This document shows positions 1 through 5,944 of a DNA stretch of 41,989 nucleotides, piece after piece. Position 1 is the first letter of the stretch. The number at the start of each line of letters is the position of its first letter. The DNA comes from JAKPKF01 sp964536135. GTDB lineage: Bacteria > Patescibacteriota > Dojkabacteria > SC72. The notes beneath the pieces are model-generated. The model saw only the letters and a program-made list of their open reading frames with translations. It was not told where the DNA came from and did no database searches. The stretch is from positions 1 to 41,989 of the forward strand of contig CAZHVM010000010.1 in NCBI GenBank assembly GCA_964536135.1. The letters run 5' to 3'. Position numbers and translations under genes: made by a program.

Positions 1-427
1 TTTTTTGTATAATCTTTTCGACTTCAATGGGGTTAGGGACAAAGCGAGGTTTACCGGCCATTATCCCGCCTTTTTTAGGGGTGACACAAGCTCTGCCGGC
101 CAATGAATTCCCGATATCAGTCACCAATTCGTTCAGTCTCTTCTCTGTGAGGGTCAAACAATACTCCCGGGCAATCTTCTCAATCTTTACAGGCGCATAC
201 TGACCAATCCAATTATACAGAGATCTTAAATAACCTTGTTCATCTTTCAAGGCACCAACTATATCGACGGATTTTTTTTCATCCATCTTAATGCAGCCAT
301 TAACCAGCAACTCAATCAGCCCGCCCGCCAGAATGCAGGCCGGAACCTCCTTGCCGATTACCGGAAGTCTCCCCTTAGCGCTTAATGAACATAACAGATA
401 TTCTTGGGTAATGGATAAATCTTTCAT
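1..427 (-). CDS. GPP34 (GOLPH3-like) family protein, 3' part cut off
   Basis: The frame is open from an ATG at 427 to the window edge, giving 142 residues with no stop; the C-terminus lies outside. The N-terminus (MKDLSITQEYLLCSL, then a CILAGGLIELLVNGCIKMD stretch) follows the pattern of bacterial GPP34/GOLPH3-domain proteins, which are phosphoinositide-binding-fold proteins of mostly unknown bacterial role. Later segments (SLYNWIGQYAPVKIEKIAREY, KRLNELVTDIGNSLA) also fit clostridial-type members as I remember them. A strong Shine-Dalgarno site (AGGAGG) sits 7 bases before the ATG, which almost no other gene here has. The DNA is more GC-rich and uses GCC, GGC and CGG-type codons more than the AT-rich remainder. 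Either recent transfer or an assembly chimera would explain this. The family call is moderate because no search was possible. Confidence 0.62.
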   Translation of the reverse strand, partial: MKDLSITQEYLLCSLSAKGRLPVIGKEVPACILAGGLIELLVNGCIKMDEKKSVDIVGALKDEQGYLRSLYNWIGQYAPVKIEKIAREYCLTLTEKRLNELVTDIGNSLAGRACVTPKKGGIMAGKPRFVPNPIEVEKIIQK

Positions 428-680
428 AGGTCATCCTCCTTACATAATATTATATTCGCCACTTATTACTGCTTACTACTTACTACTTACTACTTACTAC
501 TTAACAATACCACAAAAAAACATTATGTCAATAGTTTTAGTAAAAATTATTTCTTCACAATTTATCTTCTGTAATAAAAGCTCAAAGCTGCCTGAGGGCA
601 TCCAATCCAGATGATTTCATCTCAATTTATATTCACTATCTCCAATTACATTGGACAAATCACCAAAGTGAAGGCAAAAA
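428..680. other. Non-coding stretch upstream of the GPP34 gene
   Basis: No convincing gene is seen. Besides the CTTACTA repeat there is an imperfect direct repeat of about 22 bases (549-570 and 614-635, roughly 18 of 22 identical, both containing CAATTTAT). The two short frames running through it on the plus strand have no family resemblance and are probably spurious. Confidence 0.5.
472..503. repeat. Tandem heptamer CTTACTA, about 4.5 copies
   Basis: Four exact head-to-tail copies of CTTACTA, plus a partial fifth (CTTA), lie just upstream of the GPP34 gene start. A looser TTATTACTG copy precedes them. Nothing similar occurs elsewhere in the window. It could be slippage-prone DNA in the GPP34 promoter region. 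Confidence 0.85.
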
Positions 681-785
681 ATGCTACAATTTCTAATAAA
701 TCTTGCTGTAATCGACCAAGTGACGGTCAACCAAGATGGCGCAATGACATTCAGATTCAAAAACGGCTCGGAAGTCACAGCTTAA
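681..785 (+). pseudogene. C-terminal remnant of a serine site-specific recombinase
   Basis: A 34-codon frame ending in TAA at 783-785 encodes a segment reading VIDQVTVNQDGAMTFRFKNG followed by SEVTA. This is the typical last beta-strand region of large serine recombinases/resolvases (a pattern of D-x-V-x-V-x-x-D-G-x-x-x-F-x-F-x-x-G). There is no catalytic serine domain. A stop lies immediately upstream in the same frame, so only the tail survives. The stop is followed 16 bases later by a good intrinsic terminator, suggesting that the 3' end of a former gene is preserved. Its position beside the tmRNA gene fits a decayed integrated element. The family call rests on pattern memory from a short peptide. 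Confidence 0.5.
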
Positions 786-800
786 CATTCAACTATTTAC

Positions 801-828
801 GGCTCGCCAATCGGCGGGCTGTTTTTTT
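801..828 (+). terminator. Intrinsic terminator after the recombinase remnant
   Basis: GGCTCGCC and GGCGGGCT can pair over 8 positions (two wobble pairs) around a short loop, followed by TGTTTTTTT. It is oriented to end plus-strand transcription arriving from the recombinase remnant. Confidence 0.75.
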
Positions 829-839
829 GCCGTAACAGT

Positions 840-875
840 ATCTTTTAACGATTACAAGGCAAATCGTTAAAAGAT
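840..875. repeat. Perfect 14-bp inverted repeat
   Basis: ATCTTTTAACGATT (840-853) and AATCGTTAAAAGAT (862-875) are exact reverse complements separated by 8 bases. A third copy of the core, AATCGTTAAAA, occurs at 894-904. The repeat is not followed by a T-run, so a terminator is unlikely. A protein-binding or recombination site is possible. Confidence 0.85.
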
Positions 876-998
876 GCACACCCCCAGAGGTCTAATCGTT
901 AAAAATAAGCACTTGGCAGCCACAGGTTCGTGTCAAGTATCCTCCGAAAACGGCTATTCTAAAACACCAACTATTGCTACAAGGCGAAAAGCACAAAG

Positions 999-1030
999 CC
1001 CGAAAGCGGCTTACACCAAGCACTTTCGGG
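999..1030 (-). terminator. ssrA: Possible terminator or 3' trailer hairpin of tmRNA
   Basis: CCCGAAAG (999-1006) pairs perfectly with CTTTCGGG (1023-1030). On the minus strand this hairpin lies about 57 bases downstream of the mature tmRNA 3' end and is followed by CTTTGTGCTTTT, a broken T-run. It could stop transcription of ssrA, but the T-run is weak. Confidence 0.4.
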
Positions 1031-1086
1031 CAAACAAAAAACCACCTGCTGACAAAATTTCTTTTATCAATAGATGGTATTTGATT

Positions 1087-1509
1087 TGGTGGAGACGGTG
1101 GGAATTGAACCCACGTCCATAAGCATTGTCTAGTATCATGTACAAACATAGTTAACCCTGTATAGTTAGTCAAATCTAAAAGGGTTAACGAAAAGATTTA
1201 ACTACTCAGTAATTATATTCATCATATACTACTCTACCGACAAAGCAGTACAGACATATCCTGATAACGACTGTCTTAGATTCCTAATCAGGAATAGAAA
1301 TAAAAGACATTAGCTAAACTAATAGCTAAACCTTATGCGAAGTTAAACGCATAGACTGGAGCTGCGAAAGCAGCTTTTAGTCTTGCTGTAAAACCATCTG
1401 CAAAGGCGACAAGATTATTTTTTACACTTATCCTTGTGTGTTGATTTATGAGACAACCCTCAGTTTGTGACAACTAAACGCAAACTCCTGTCGAAAGCCT
1501 TGCGTCCCC
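1087..1509 (-). ncRNA. ssrA: tmRNA (transfer-messenger RNA)
   Basis: tmRNA rescues stalled ribosomes and tags the unfinished protein for degradation. The 5' end GGGGACG pairs with CGTCTCC near the 3' end to form the acceptor stem, and the T-arm GGGTTCAATTCCC and an encoded CCA (1087-1089) follow. The hallmark 5' segment continuing GCAAGGCTTTCGACAGGAG is present. A tag frame starts at a GCA resume codon at 1386 and ends with TAA at 1333-1335, encoding ARLKAAFAAPVYAFNFA. The tag ends in small and hydrophobic residues, as expected of a protease degron. At 423 bases the gene is longer than the roughly 360 bases common in other bacteria. It is one-piece, not permuted. The resume codon is assigned by analogy. 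Confidence 0.93.
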
Positions 1510-1515
1510 ATATTG

Positions 1516-1544
1516 AAAAAGAGCATAGGAATGTATTATTCCTA
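1516..1544 (-). terminator. Weak terminator-like hairpin after the SpoU gene
   Basis: On the minus strand TAGGAAT and ATTCCTA form a 7-bp stem with a 5-base loop, followed by TGCTCTTTTT. It lies between the SpoU stop and tmRNA. The stem is AT-rich, so efficiency is uncertain, and it would sit inside the predicted tmRNA precursor leader. Confidence 0.4.
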
Positions 1545-1549
1545 CTCTA

Positions 1550-1558
1550 ATTATATCA
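1550..1558 (-). promoter_or_regulatory. Extended -10 (TGATATAAT), probable tmRNA promoter
   Basis: On the minus strand TGATATAAT overlaps the TGA stop of the SpoU gene and lies 40 bases before the mature tmRNA 5' end. The leader would be trimmed by RNase P. The same 9-mer recurs at the RNase J, valS, dnaG and 26038 gene starts. Confidence 0.55.
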
Positions 1559-2284
1559 TTTTTTGCTACTTTCCCATAGACCAATAGCTGTAGCAACAGA
1601 AAGATTCAATGAATCTACACCACTAGATTGAGGGATATACACGCTCTGACCTAGATTCTTAAAATTCTCCGGCAGACCCTTACTCTCATTCCCTTGGATC
1701 ATACTAAATGGCTCCTCAAACTTTACCTCTCGAATATCCTTTGCTCCATTGAGCATAAAGGTATATATATAATGATTCCCAAATTTCCCAAGATATGTAT
1801 CTAAATTATCATAATATTTAAAATTGATCTGGAATATTGCCCCCATTGTTGACCTTACAACCTTTGGATCAAAAATATCTGCGCCCGGCTTAATAATTGC
1901 CAAGTTCTTAACATTGAAACCTAACATGGTGCGGATAATAGTTCCTAGGTTACCCATATTCCTTGGTTCTACCAAAACCAAATGATTTTTGTCTGCCTCT
2001 AATTCACACTCATACTTTTTAAACAATCCCACAGTGTATGTATTCTCCTTAAAAGCTATTTTCCCTATTGCCCTATCCTGCACCTCTATTTTAATCCCCA
2101 GCTCACCACAGAGCCTCTGAACCTCTTGCACGCCCTCACTACCATCATGATGTGAATTCAAAAGGACTTTTAATACACTTCCCCTTTTATATTTAAGTAA
2201 ATCTATGGTCGGATATGTTCCCAAAGCATAAGAATAATCAAACTTCTTTTGGTATTTTTTTAGTTTTGGTGGAAATATCTCCAT
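1556..2284 (-). CDS. SpoU/TrmH-family RNA 2'-O-methyltransferase
   Basis: A SPOUT-fold enzyme of 242 residues, expected to methylate a ribose 2'-OH in rRNA or tRNA using S-adenosylmethionine. All three SpoU motifs are visible: motif 1 LVEPRNMGNLGTIIRT with the N-x-G-x-x-x-R signature (about 103-118), motif 2 FSMIQGNESKGLP, and motif 3 VYIPQSSGVDSLNLSVATA near the C-terminus, which forms the knotted cofactor site. The first 95 residues are a divergent substrate-binding part. Whether the target is 23S rRNA (RlmB/TsnR-like) or tRNA cannot be told from sequence. The start lies 1 base after the stop of the upstream membrane-protein gene, so the two are probably co-transcribed. Confidence 0.88.
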   Translation of the reverse strand: MEIFPPKLKKYQKKFDYSYALGTYPTIDLLKYKRGSVLKVLLNSHHDGSEGVQEVQRLCGELGIKIEVQDRAIGKIAFKENTYTVGLFKKYECELEADKNHLVLVEPRNMGNLGTIIRTMLGFNVKNLAIIKPGADIFDPKVVRSTMGAIFQINFKYYDNLDTYLGKFGNHYIYTFMLNGAKDIREVKFEEPFSMIQGNESKGLPENFKNLGQSVYIPQSSGVDSLNLSVATAIGLWESSKK

Positions 2285-2285
2285 A

Positions 2286-3236
2286 CTATTTCTTGGAAAT
2301 TTCCTTAAGGATACTTCCTAGTCCTCCCTTCTTGTTCACTAACTCCCATTTCTCTTTGCGAAGAGTAAGATACGCTTCTTCGACCTTTGCTTTTGTTTTG
2401 TCTAAAAGAATATTTTTCTCTTCAAGTTCTTGTTGCGTTTCTTTTTCTTTCTGGTACATCATATATATACTGTTGAGAAAACCAACTAACATACCAACAT
2501 AAGCAATAAAATGTGCCCATGTAGAGAGATTAATCATATGAAGATATTCGAGATTGAGAAATGGAAGATAGAAAATTTGGGAGAGAATTAGGAACGCAAG
2601 TGTAAAAATTATCCAGTAATTAAAATCATCGTAAAGCCAACCCTTCTTGAACAGATACCCTAACAAAGAAAGTATGTAAAGAAGAAGAGAAAACAATCCG
2701 ATGAGAACAACAATAAAGCTGTCTACCTCTACTCCACGCAGGAGAAGAATTATGAAGGTTGCAACAAAGAGAACAAAAGTAAGACAAACAATACCCATTA
2801 GCTTGAGCTCTTTTTTTCTCCCCCTACCTTTCTTTTTCCTTATGACAAACCAACTAATTAAAAAGAGTGAGGCCAAGAATGCCTTCCCCAAAGCACTAGA
2901 CAATGGATAGCTACCACCCTCTGTAAATGTAAAAAGGTTTTGGAAATCACCTACTTCTACCATTGTTTGCAAAATCTCTATGAGCCCGACACCTAAAAAT
3001 CCCCCTCCAAGAAAAAGATAATTCATATCAGATTTCTTTGTATAGTATCGCAGAAGTGCCAAAGTACCAATAAATATAGCCATAACACCAGATATTAATG
3101 CGATAAAATATTGGAAATCCTTTATCCAAATAATATCCCCTATAAAAAGCGCGAAGACAAGAAAAACAATGACCGAGATTAAAAGAGCAAGAAATTGCAT
3201 ATCGATATGTTCTTCCTTTAATCTTTTGGGCTCCAT
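2286..3236 (-). CDS. Multi-pass membrane protein with C-terminal coiled coil
   Basis: The 316-residue protein has about seven to eight hydrophobic segments between residues 13 and 265. A charged coiled-coil-like tail (about 265-305, with EKETQQELEEKNILLDKTKAKVEEA) follows. This is the layout of the membrane sensor part of many histidine kinases and diguanylate cyclases (7TM/MASE-type), but no kinase or cyclase domain follows, so the output partner is unknown. No family is recognised with certainty. It precedes the SpoU gene with a 1-base gap. A TATATT box lies 5 bases before the ATG, so the message may be leaderless. A membrane sensor that signals through its coiled coil is one possibility, a structural envelope protein another. 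Confidence 0.75.
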   Translation of the reverse strand: MEPKRLKEEHIDMQFLALLISVIVFLVFALFIGDIIWIKDFQYFIALISGVMAIFIGTLALLRYYTKKSDMNYLFLGGGFLGVGLIEILQTMVEVGDFQNLFTFTEGGSYPLSSALGKAFLASLFLISWFVIRKKKGRGRKKELKLMGIVCLTFVLFVATFIILLLRGVEVDSFIVVLIGLFSLLLYILSLLGYLFKKGWLYDDFNYWIIFTLAFLILSQIFYLPFLNLEYLHMINLSTWAHFIAYVGMLVGFLNSIYMMYQKEKETQQELEEKNILLDKTKAKVEEAYLTLRKEKWELVNKKGGLGSILKEISKK

Positions 3237-3250
3237 AATATAATATATTA

Positions 3251-3766
3251 TTAATACAGATATTTTTCAAAGACGATTGGCTCACCCCTCTCCGCGTAGG
3301 GAGCACATACTGTAACAGTGCCGTTACCATCCTGTGTGATATAGTATCCCGTACCATTTGTAGATTTATTTGTGGGATCAGAAGGTATAGAAGTAACAAT
3401 CTCCTCTCCCTTCTTTTCGCTATTTAGAACAGAAAGATCTACCATACCTACACAATCATATGGTCCTAATTTACATATCTCGTTCCCAAACTTGACACAC
3501 TCCTGTCCTGTAGGAATAATTTCTGGAATCTCTCCCCTTTGACTGGTGTATGCTACAACTGCAGATAAGATCATTGATATATCCGCGCTTCTTGCATCGT
3601 TCCTACTCTCTGCTCCCTCTTTTTGGGGATTAATCACCAGATATCCAAGAAAAGCTACAACAAACAAAGCACATAGTATAACAAGATAATCAAGGATTAA
3701 AATACCTTTCTTCGCTTGTTTTTCCTCTTTCGGAAGAAAATTTAAACCTGCATTTGGGACATTCAT
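3251..3766 (-). CDS. Type IV pilin-like (pseudopilin) protein
   Basis: The 171-residue protein has an N-terminal leader ending KKG (G21) followed by ILILDYLVILCALFVVAFLG, a hydrophobic helix. This matches the type III prepilin signal G|FTLIE, with Asp at +5 in place of Glu. After the helix comes SRNDARSADISMILSAVVAY, very like the ARDARRxxDL..I..A region that follows the helix in Candidate Phyla pilins. The C-terminal part has four cysteines and a TGYYITQDGNGTVTVCAPY segment typical of a pilin globular domain. It would be processed by a prepilin peptidase not present in this window. A TATCAT box lies 6 bases before the ATG. Pilus-related genes also occur at 16410 and 23513-24687. Confidence 0.68.
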   Translation of the reverse strand: MNVPNAGLNFLPKEEKQAKKGILILDYLVILCALFVVAFLGYLVINPQKEGAESRNDARSADISMILSAVVAYTSQRGEIPEIIPTGQECVKFGNEICKLGPYDCVGMVDLSVLNSEKKGEEIVTSIPSDPTNKSTNGTGYYITQDGNGTVTVCAPYAERGEPIVFEKYLY

Positions 3767-3798
3767 AATTGTATGATACTAAAGTAGGCAAAGAATAT

Positions 3799-4044
3799 CT
3801 ATTTGTCTAATTTTCTTTTTACAACAAAGTAATATATAGCAGAGATTATTAAGCTATATCCAAGAAAAAGGCCAACTGCCAAGAGTATAGTCCAAAGAGT
3901 TTTATCTTTGAAATCACCCTCTCCTCTTTGGATACAGTCAATTAGCATCCATATTGAGAAAGCTACGCTACAAAAAGAGAGAAGTATTGCTAAGATCCAA
4001 AACCAAGCGAGACCAAGAGTTAATATGCCAAGAAAAACTTCCAT
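3799..4044 (-). CDS. Small two-helix membrane protein, PLDc_N-like
   Basis: An 81-residue protein with two hydrophobic segments (about 5-36 and 50-74). Between them is a WMLIDCIQRGEGDFKDKTLW motif, and it ends YYFVVKRKLDK. The pattern of helix, short polar loop with Asp, then W-x-x-x-x, helix and basic tail resembles the phospholipase D nuclease N-terminal (PLDc_N) family of small membrane proteins, whose function is unknown. The similarity is weak. It lies alone between the pilin-like gene and the flavodoxin, all on the minus strand. A TATACT box about 30 bases upstream is a possible promoter. Confidence 0.6.
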   Translation of the reverse strand: MEVFLGILTLGLAWFWILAILLSFCSVAFSIWMLIDCIQRGEGDFKDKTLWTILLAVGLFLGYSLIISAIYYFVVKRKLDK

Positions 4045-4167
4045 ATATACATACGCATCAATTTATACAGAATTAGTATAACATAACCGCCCGGATAGTG
4101 GTCGTCCCCATAGTCCGGTAGTTGTTTTATATAGTATTTCACGCAGACAGGAGTGTTGGTATATAAA

Positions 4168-4192
4168 CAAAAAACGCCCTTTCAGGCACTTA
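4168..4192 (-). terminator. Intrinsic terminator of the flavodoxin gene
   Basis: On the minus strand AAGTGCC-TGAAAG-GGCGTTTTTT forms a 7-bp stem with two wobble pairs running into a T6 tract, 32 bases or more after the flavodoxin stop. Confidence 0.6.
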
Positions 4193-4198
4193 TCCACA
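4190..4198 (+). other. Perfect DnaA box TTATCCACA
   Basis: An exact match to the consensus DnaA-binding 9-mer, next to the flavodoxin terminator and about 3.7 kb from the dnaA-dnaN gap. No box cluster surrounds it. It may be a titration site or a chance match. Confidence 0.5.
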
Positions 4199-4223
4199 TC
4201 TCGTCTATTTTTCTGGATAACTA

Positions 4224-4682
4224 TTAAATACTACCCTTAACCCACTCTGCAGCTCTCTTTTCCTCTCCCTCTTTCAAAGGACCCTCGCTTTCTTTAACAA
4301 AGAAACCCTCAGGCTCTGCAATCTTGCTACCACCTTTCTTTATTAGAAACTTCAACATAGGCGACGCAGCATATCCAAATATACTTTCCATGAAAGTAAG
4401 AACTTTCGAATTGACCTCTTTTACATCTAATCTGGTATCAAAAGCCATCACTTTAATACCACTCAAACTGTTCTCAGGCAAATTTTTTAAGAAAGTGACA
4501 ATCTTCTCTGTTGGTCTAAAACCTCTGGTTGGAGAGCCTAATATTAAACAATCTACTTCTTTTAGACTGCTAATTTTACAGCTATCTACATGCAAAAGTT
4601 CTCCCTTGATTGACTTAGCAATTGCTTTTGCTATCTTCTCTGTATTTCCAAAAAAAGAATCATAAATTATTAATGTTTTCAT
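4224..4682 (-). CDS. Flavodoxin-family protein
   Basis: A 152-residue flavodoxin-fold protein expected to bind FMN and shuttle single electrons. The phosphate-binding loop IIYDSFFGNTEKIAKAIA (about 5-22) corresponds to the family T/S-x-T/F-G-N-T motif. LILGSPTRGFRPTEKI (about 47-62) and the 80s segment VMAFDTRLD match the flavin-contacting loops. The length equals that of short-chain flavodoxins. Its partner reductase is not in the window, so its donor and acceptor are unknown. The start is preceded by TATAAA 7 bases upstream, suggesting a leaderless message, and a terminator follows the gene. Confidence 0.85.
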   Translation of the reverse strand: MKTLIIYDSFFGNTEKIAKAIAKSIKGELLHVDSCKISSLKEVDCLILGSPTRGFRPTEKIVTFLKNLPENSLSGIKVMAFDTRLDVKEVNSKVLTFMESIFGYAASPMLKFLIKKGGSKIAEPEGFFVKESEGPLKEGEEKRAAEWVKGSI

Positions 4683-4705
4683 AATTACCTTTATAAATTA
4701 ATAAA

Positions 4706-4792
4706 CGGAGGGAGAGGGATTCGAACCCCCGGTCCCGCAAGCGGAACAGAGCTTTTCGAGAGCTCCCCTTTCGACCACTCAGGCATCCCTCC
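4706..4792 (-). tRNA. tRNA-Ser (CGA anticodon)
   Basis: The acceptor stem GGAGGGA/TCCCTCC, a serine-type long variable arm, the T-loop GGTTCGAATCC and the anticodon loop CTCGAAA (anticodon CGA, reads UCG) are all present. The discriminator base is G. The 3' CCA is not encoded (the genome reads TTT), unlike the other two tRNAs here, so it must be added by the CCA enzyme. Confidence 0.95.
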
Positions 4793-4794
4793 TC

Positions 4795-5490
4795 CTAAAT
4801 CTTTTCCAAGGGGATATACTCCCCGTAATTCATCTTCTCTAGCCTCCCCTGTTTCCTAATGTCTTTGTACAAGATCTTCTCTTGTAACAGTACAAACATA
4901 GCTTCCTTATCCTTCTCATTTACTAGAAACATTAACATGGCAGGAAGTCTCAAACTTGTTTCAACCAACAACATCAACTGCTCGCCTTTTTTAGTAAAGT
5001 AGAAATTCTTAAGAAGATACCATTCATAAAGTTTACCTCCTGTATCCAAACCTCTTGCTGTTATCTTGTGCTTAACTATCTGCGGTTTGGTAGTTCCAAG
5101 GACATATATGACAAAGAGAAGTGCTATTACAGAGCCCATTAAGAAATAGTTTTGCAGAATTGCTAAAAGAAGTATAAAGAAAAGAGAAAGAATTACAATT
5201 ACTAAGAAAGGTTTGCTGTTAAATTTGAACTCATACCTATCTGGAGCTTCCCATTCGAAAAGTTTAATATTCTGAACAACTGGCGTTTCATCTTCAAAGA
5301 GAGGATCTTGCTCTAACTTTGTTTTCCCTTTTAAAATGTTCTTTCTTCTTATGTTTTTCTGGTTTTCTACCGCTTCTTCCTTTGCCTTTTTAATACTCTC
5401 TTCTCTCTTTCTTAATCCTACTTCTCCAGAAATTATCTGTGAAAGCTGTTCTAATTCATTTTGGAATTTGTTCTTTTTTGTTTTTATCAT
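4795..5490 (-). CDS. Conserved-type membrane protein with two helices, function unknown
   Basis: From the ATG at 5490 the protein has 231 residues; a longer frame begins with TTG at 5508 but overlaps the upstream gene. The N-terminal 90 residues are charged and coiled-coil-like (Lys/Glu-rich). Then come two adjacent hydrophobic segments (PFLVIVILSLFFILLLAIL and GSVIALLFVIYVLGTTKP). The C-terminal domain has the pattern ITARGLDTGGKLYEWYLLKNFYF, which resembles PH-like domains of bacterial membrane proteins. I recognise no named family. It is cytosol-facing at both ends by this topology. The gene follows the 5498 gene closely and ends 3 bases before the tRNA-Ser 5' end. Confidence 0.7.
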   Translation of the reverse strand: MIKTKKNKFQNELEQLSQIISGEVGLRKREESIKKAKEEAVENQKNIRRKNILKGKTKLEQDPLFEDETPVVQNIKLFEWEAPDRYEFKFNSKPFLVIVILSLFFILLLAILQNYFLMGSVIALLFVIYVLGTTKPQIVKHKITARGLDTGGKLYEWYLLKNFYFTKKGEQLMLLVETSLRLPAMLMFLVNEKDKEAMFVLLQEKILYKDIRKQGRLEKMNYGEYIPLEKI

Positions 5491-5497
5491 ACAGAAA

Positions 5498-5866
5498 TCA
5501 TATAACAAAGGAGGCTATTAGCACAACCAAGAGTATTGATATACCCCAAATCCAATCCAGTACATGAAAAAAATTAAGAAGAAAAACAAGAAGCAACCCT
5601 ACTGTAAAAAACAGAGATACTTTTGATGCAATAAATATTCTCCTTTTCCTTTCCTTATCTTTAAACAGAAATGTCGCTATACCAAAACCTATCAGAGATA
5701 TAGTGCAAAATACACCTGCAGAGAGAAGGAACAATAGCACAGAGATATTCAACCACTCCATTTCTCCTACTCCATTGGTAGGCACAAATGAAGGATTATT
5801 AAAAAGAAAAAACAAAAAAACAACAGCTACTACAATTACACCTACTAAGCTAAAAACATATTTCAT
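5498..5866 (-). CDS. Four-helix membrane protein, function unknown
   Basis: A 122-residue, almost entirely hydrophobic protein with four predicted membrane helices (about 4-22, 39-66, 78-101 and 105-122). The charged loop KDKERKRR lies between helices 2 and 3. It resembles the small conserved membrane proteins common in Candidate Phyla genomes, but no family is recognised. It ends with TGA just before the start of the next gene, so the two form a probable operon. It is divergent from the response regulator, sharing a 78-base intergenic region. Confidence 0.65.
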   Translation of the reverse strand: MKYVFSLVGVIVVAVVFLFFLFNNPSFVPTNGVGEMEWLNISVLLFLLSAGVFCTISLIGFGIATFLFKDKERKRRIFIASKVSLFFTVGLLLVFLLNFFHVLDWIWGISILLVVLIASFVI

Positions 5867-5912
5867 TTTAATTATTCTCTAGGACTAAAATAATTACCTT
5901 TTTGTAAATATC

Positions 5913-5943
5913 ATGAAAGTCATTTAAATTAAATAACTTTCAT
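5913..5943 (+). promoter_or_regulatory. Operator-like 31-bp imperfect palindrome before the response regulator
   Basis: ATGAAAGT (5913-5920) and ACTTTCAT (5936-5943) are exact reverse complements. Inside them ATTTA (5922-5926) pairs with TAAAT (5930-5934), so all but one of the arm positions match. It ends 1 base before the ATG at 5945. No ribosome site is visible. A binding site for the regulator itself or for another repressor is plausible. Confidence 0.6.
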
Positions 5944-5944
5944 T

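Noticed and set aside
892..1173. 93-codon minus-strand frame and an 82-codon plus-strand frame near 874-1122
   Set aside because: Both run through the 3' part of tmRNA and the hairpins; they match no protein and are shadows of RNA structure.
4091..4118. Hairpin CCGGA...TCCGG upstream of the 4044 gene as a riboswitch
   Set aside because: Only a short bulged stem is visible, with no known riboswitch motif; it lies upstream of the likely -10 box and may not be transcribed.
5491..5508. TTG start six residues earlier for the 4795 gene
   Set aside because: It overlaps the end of the upstream gene and lacks support; the ATG at 5490 follows directly.
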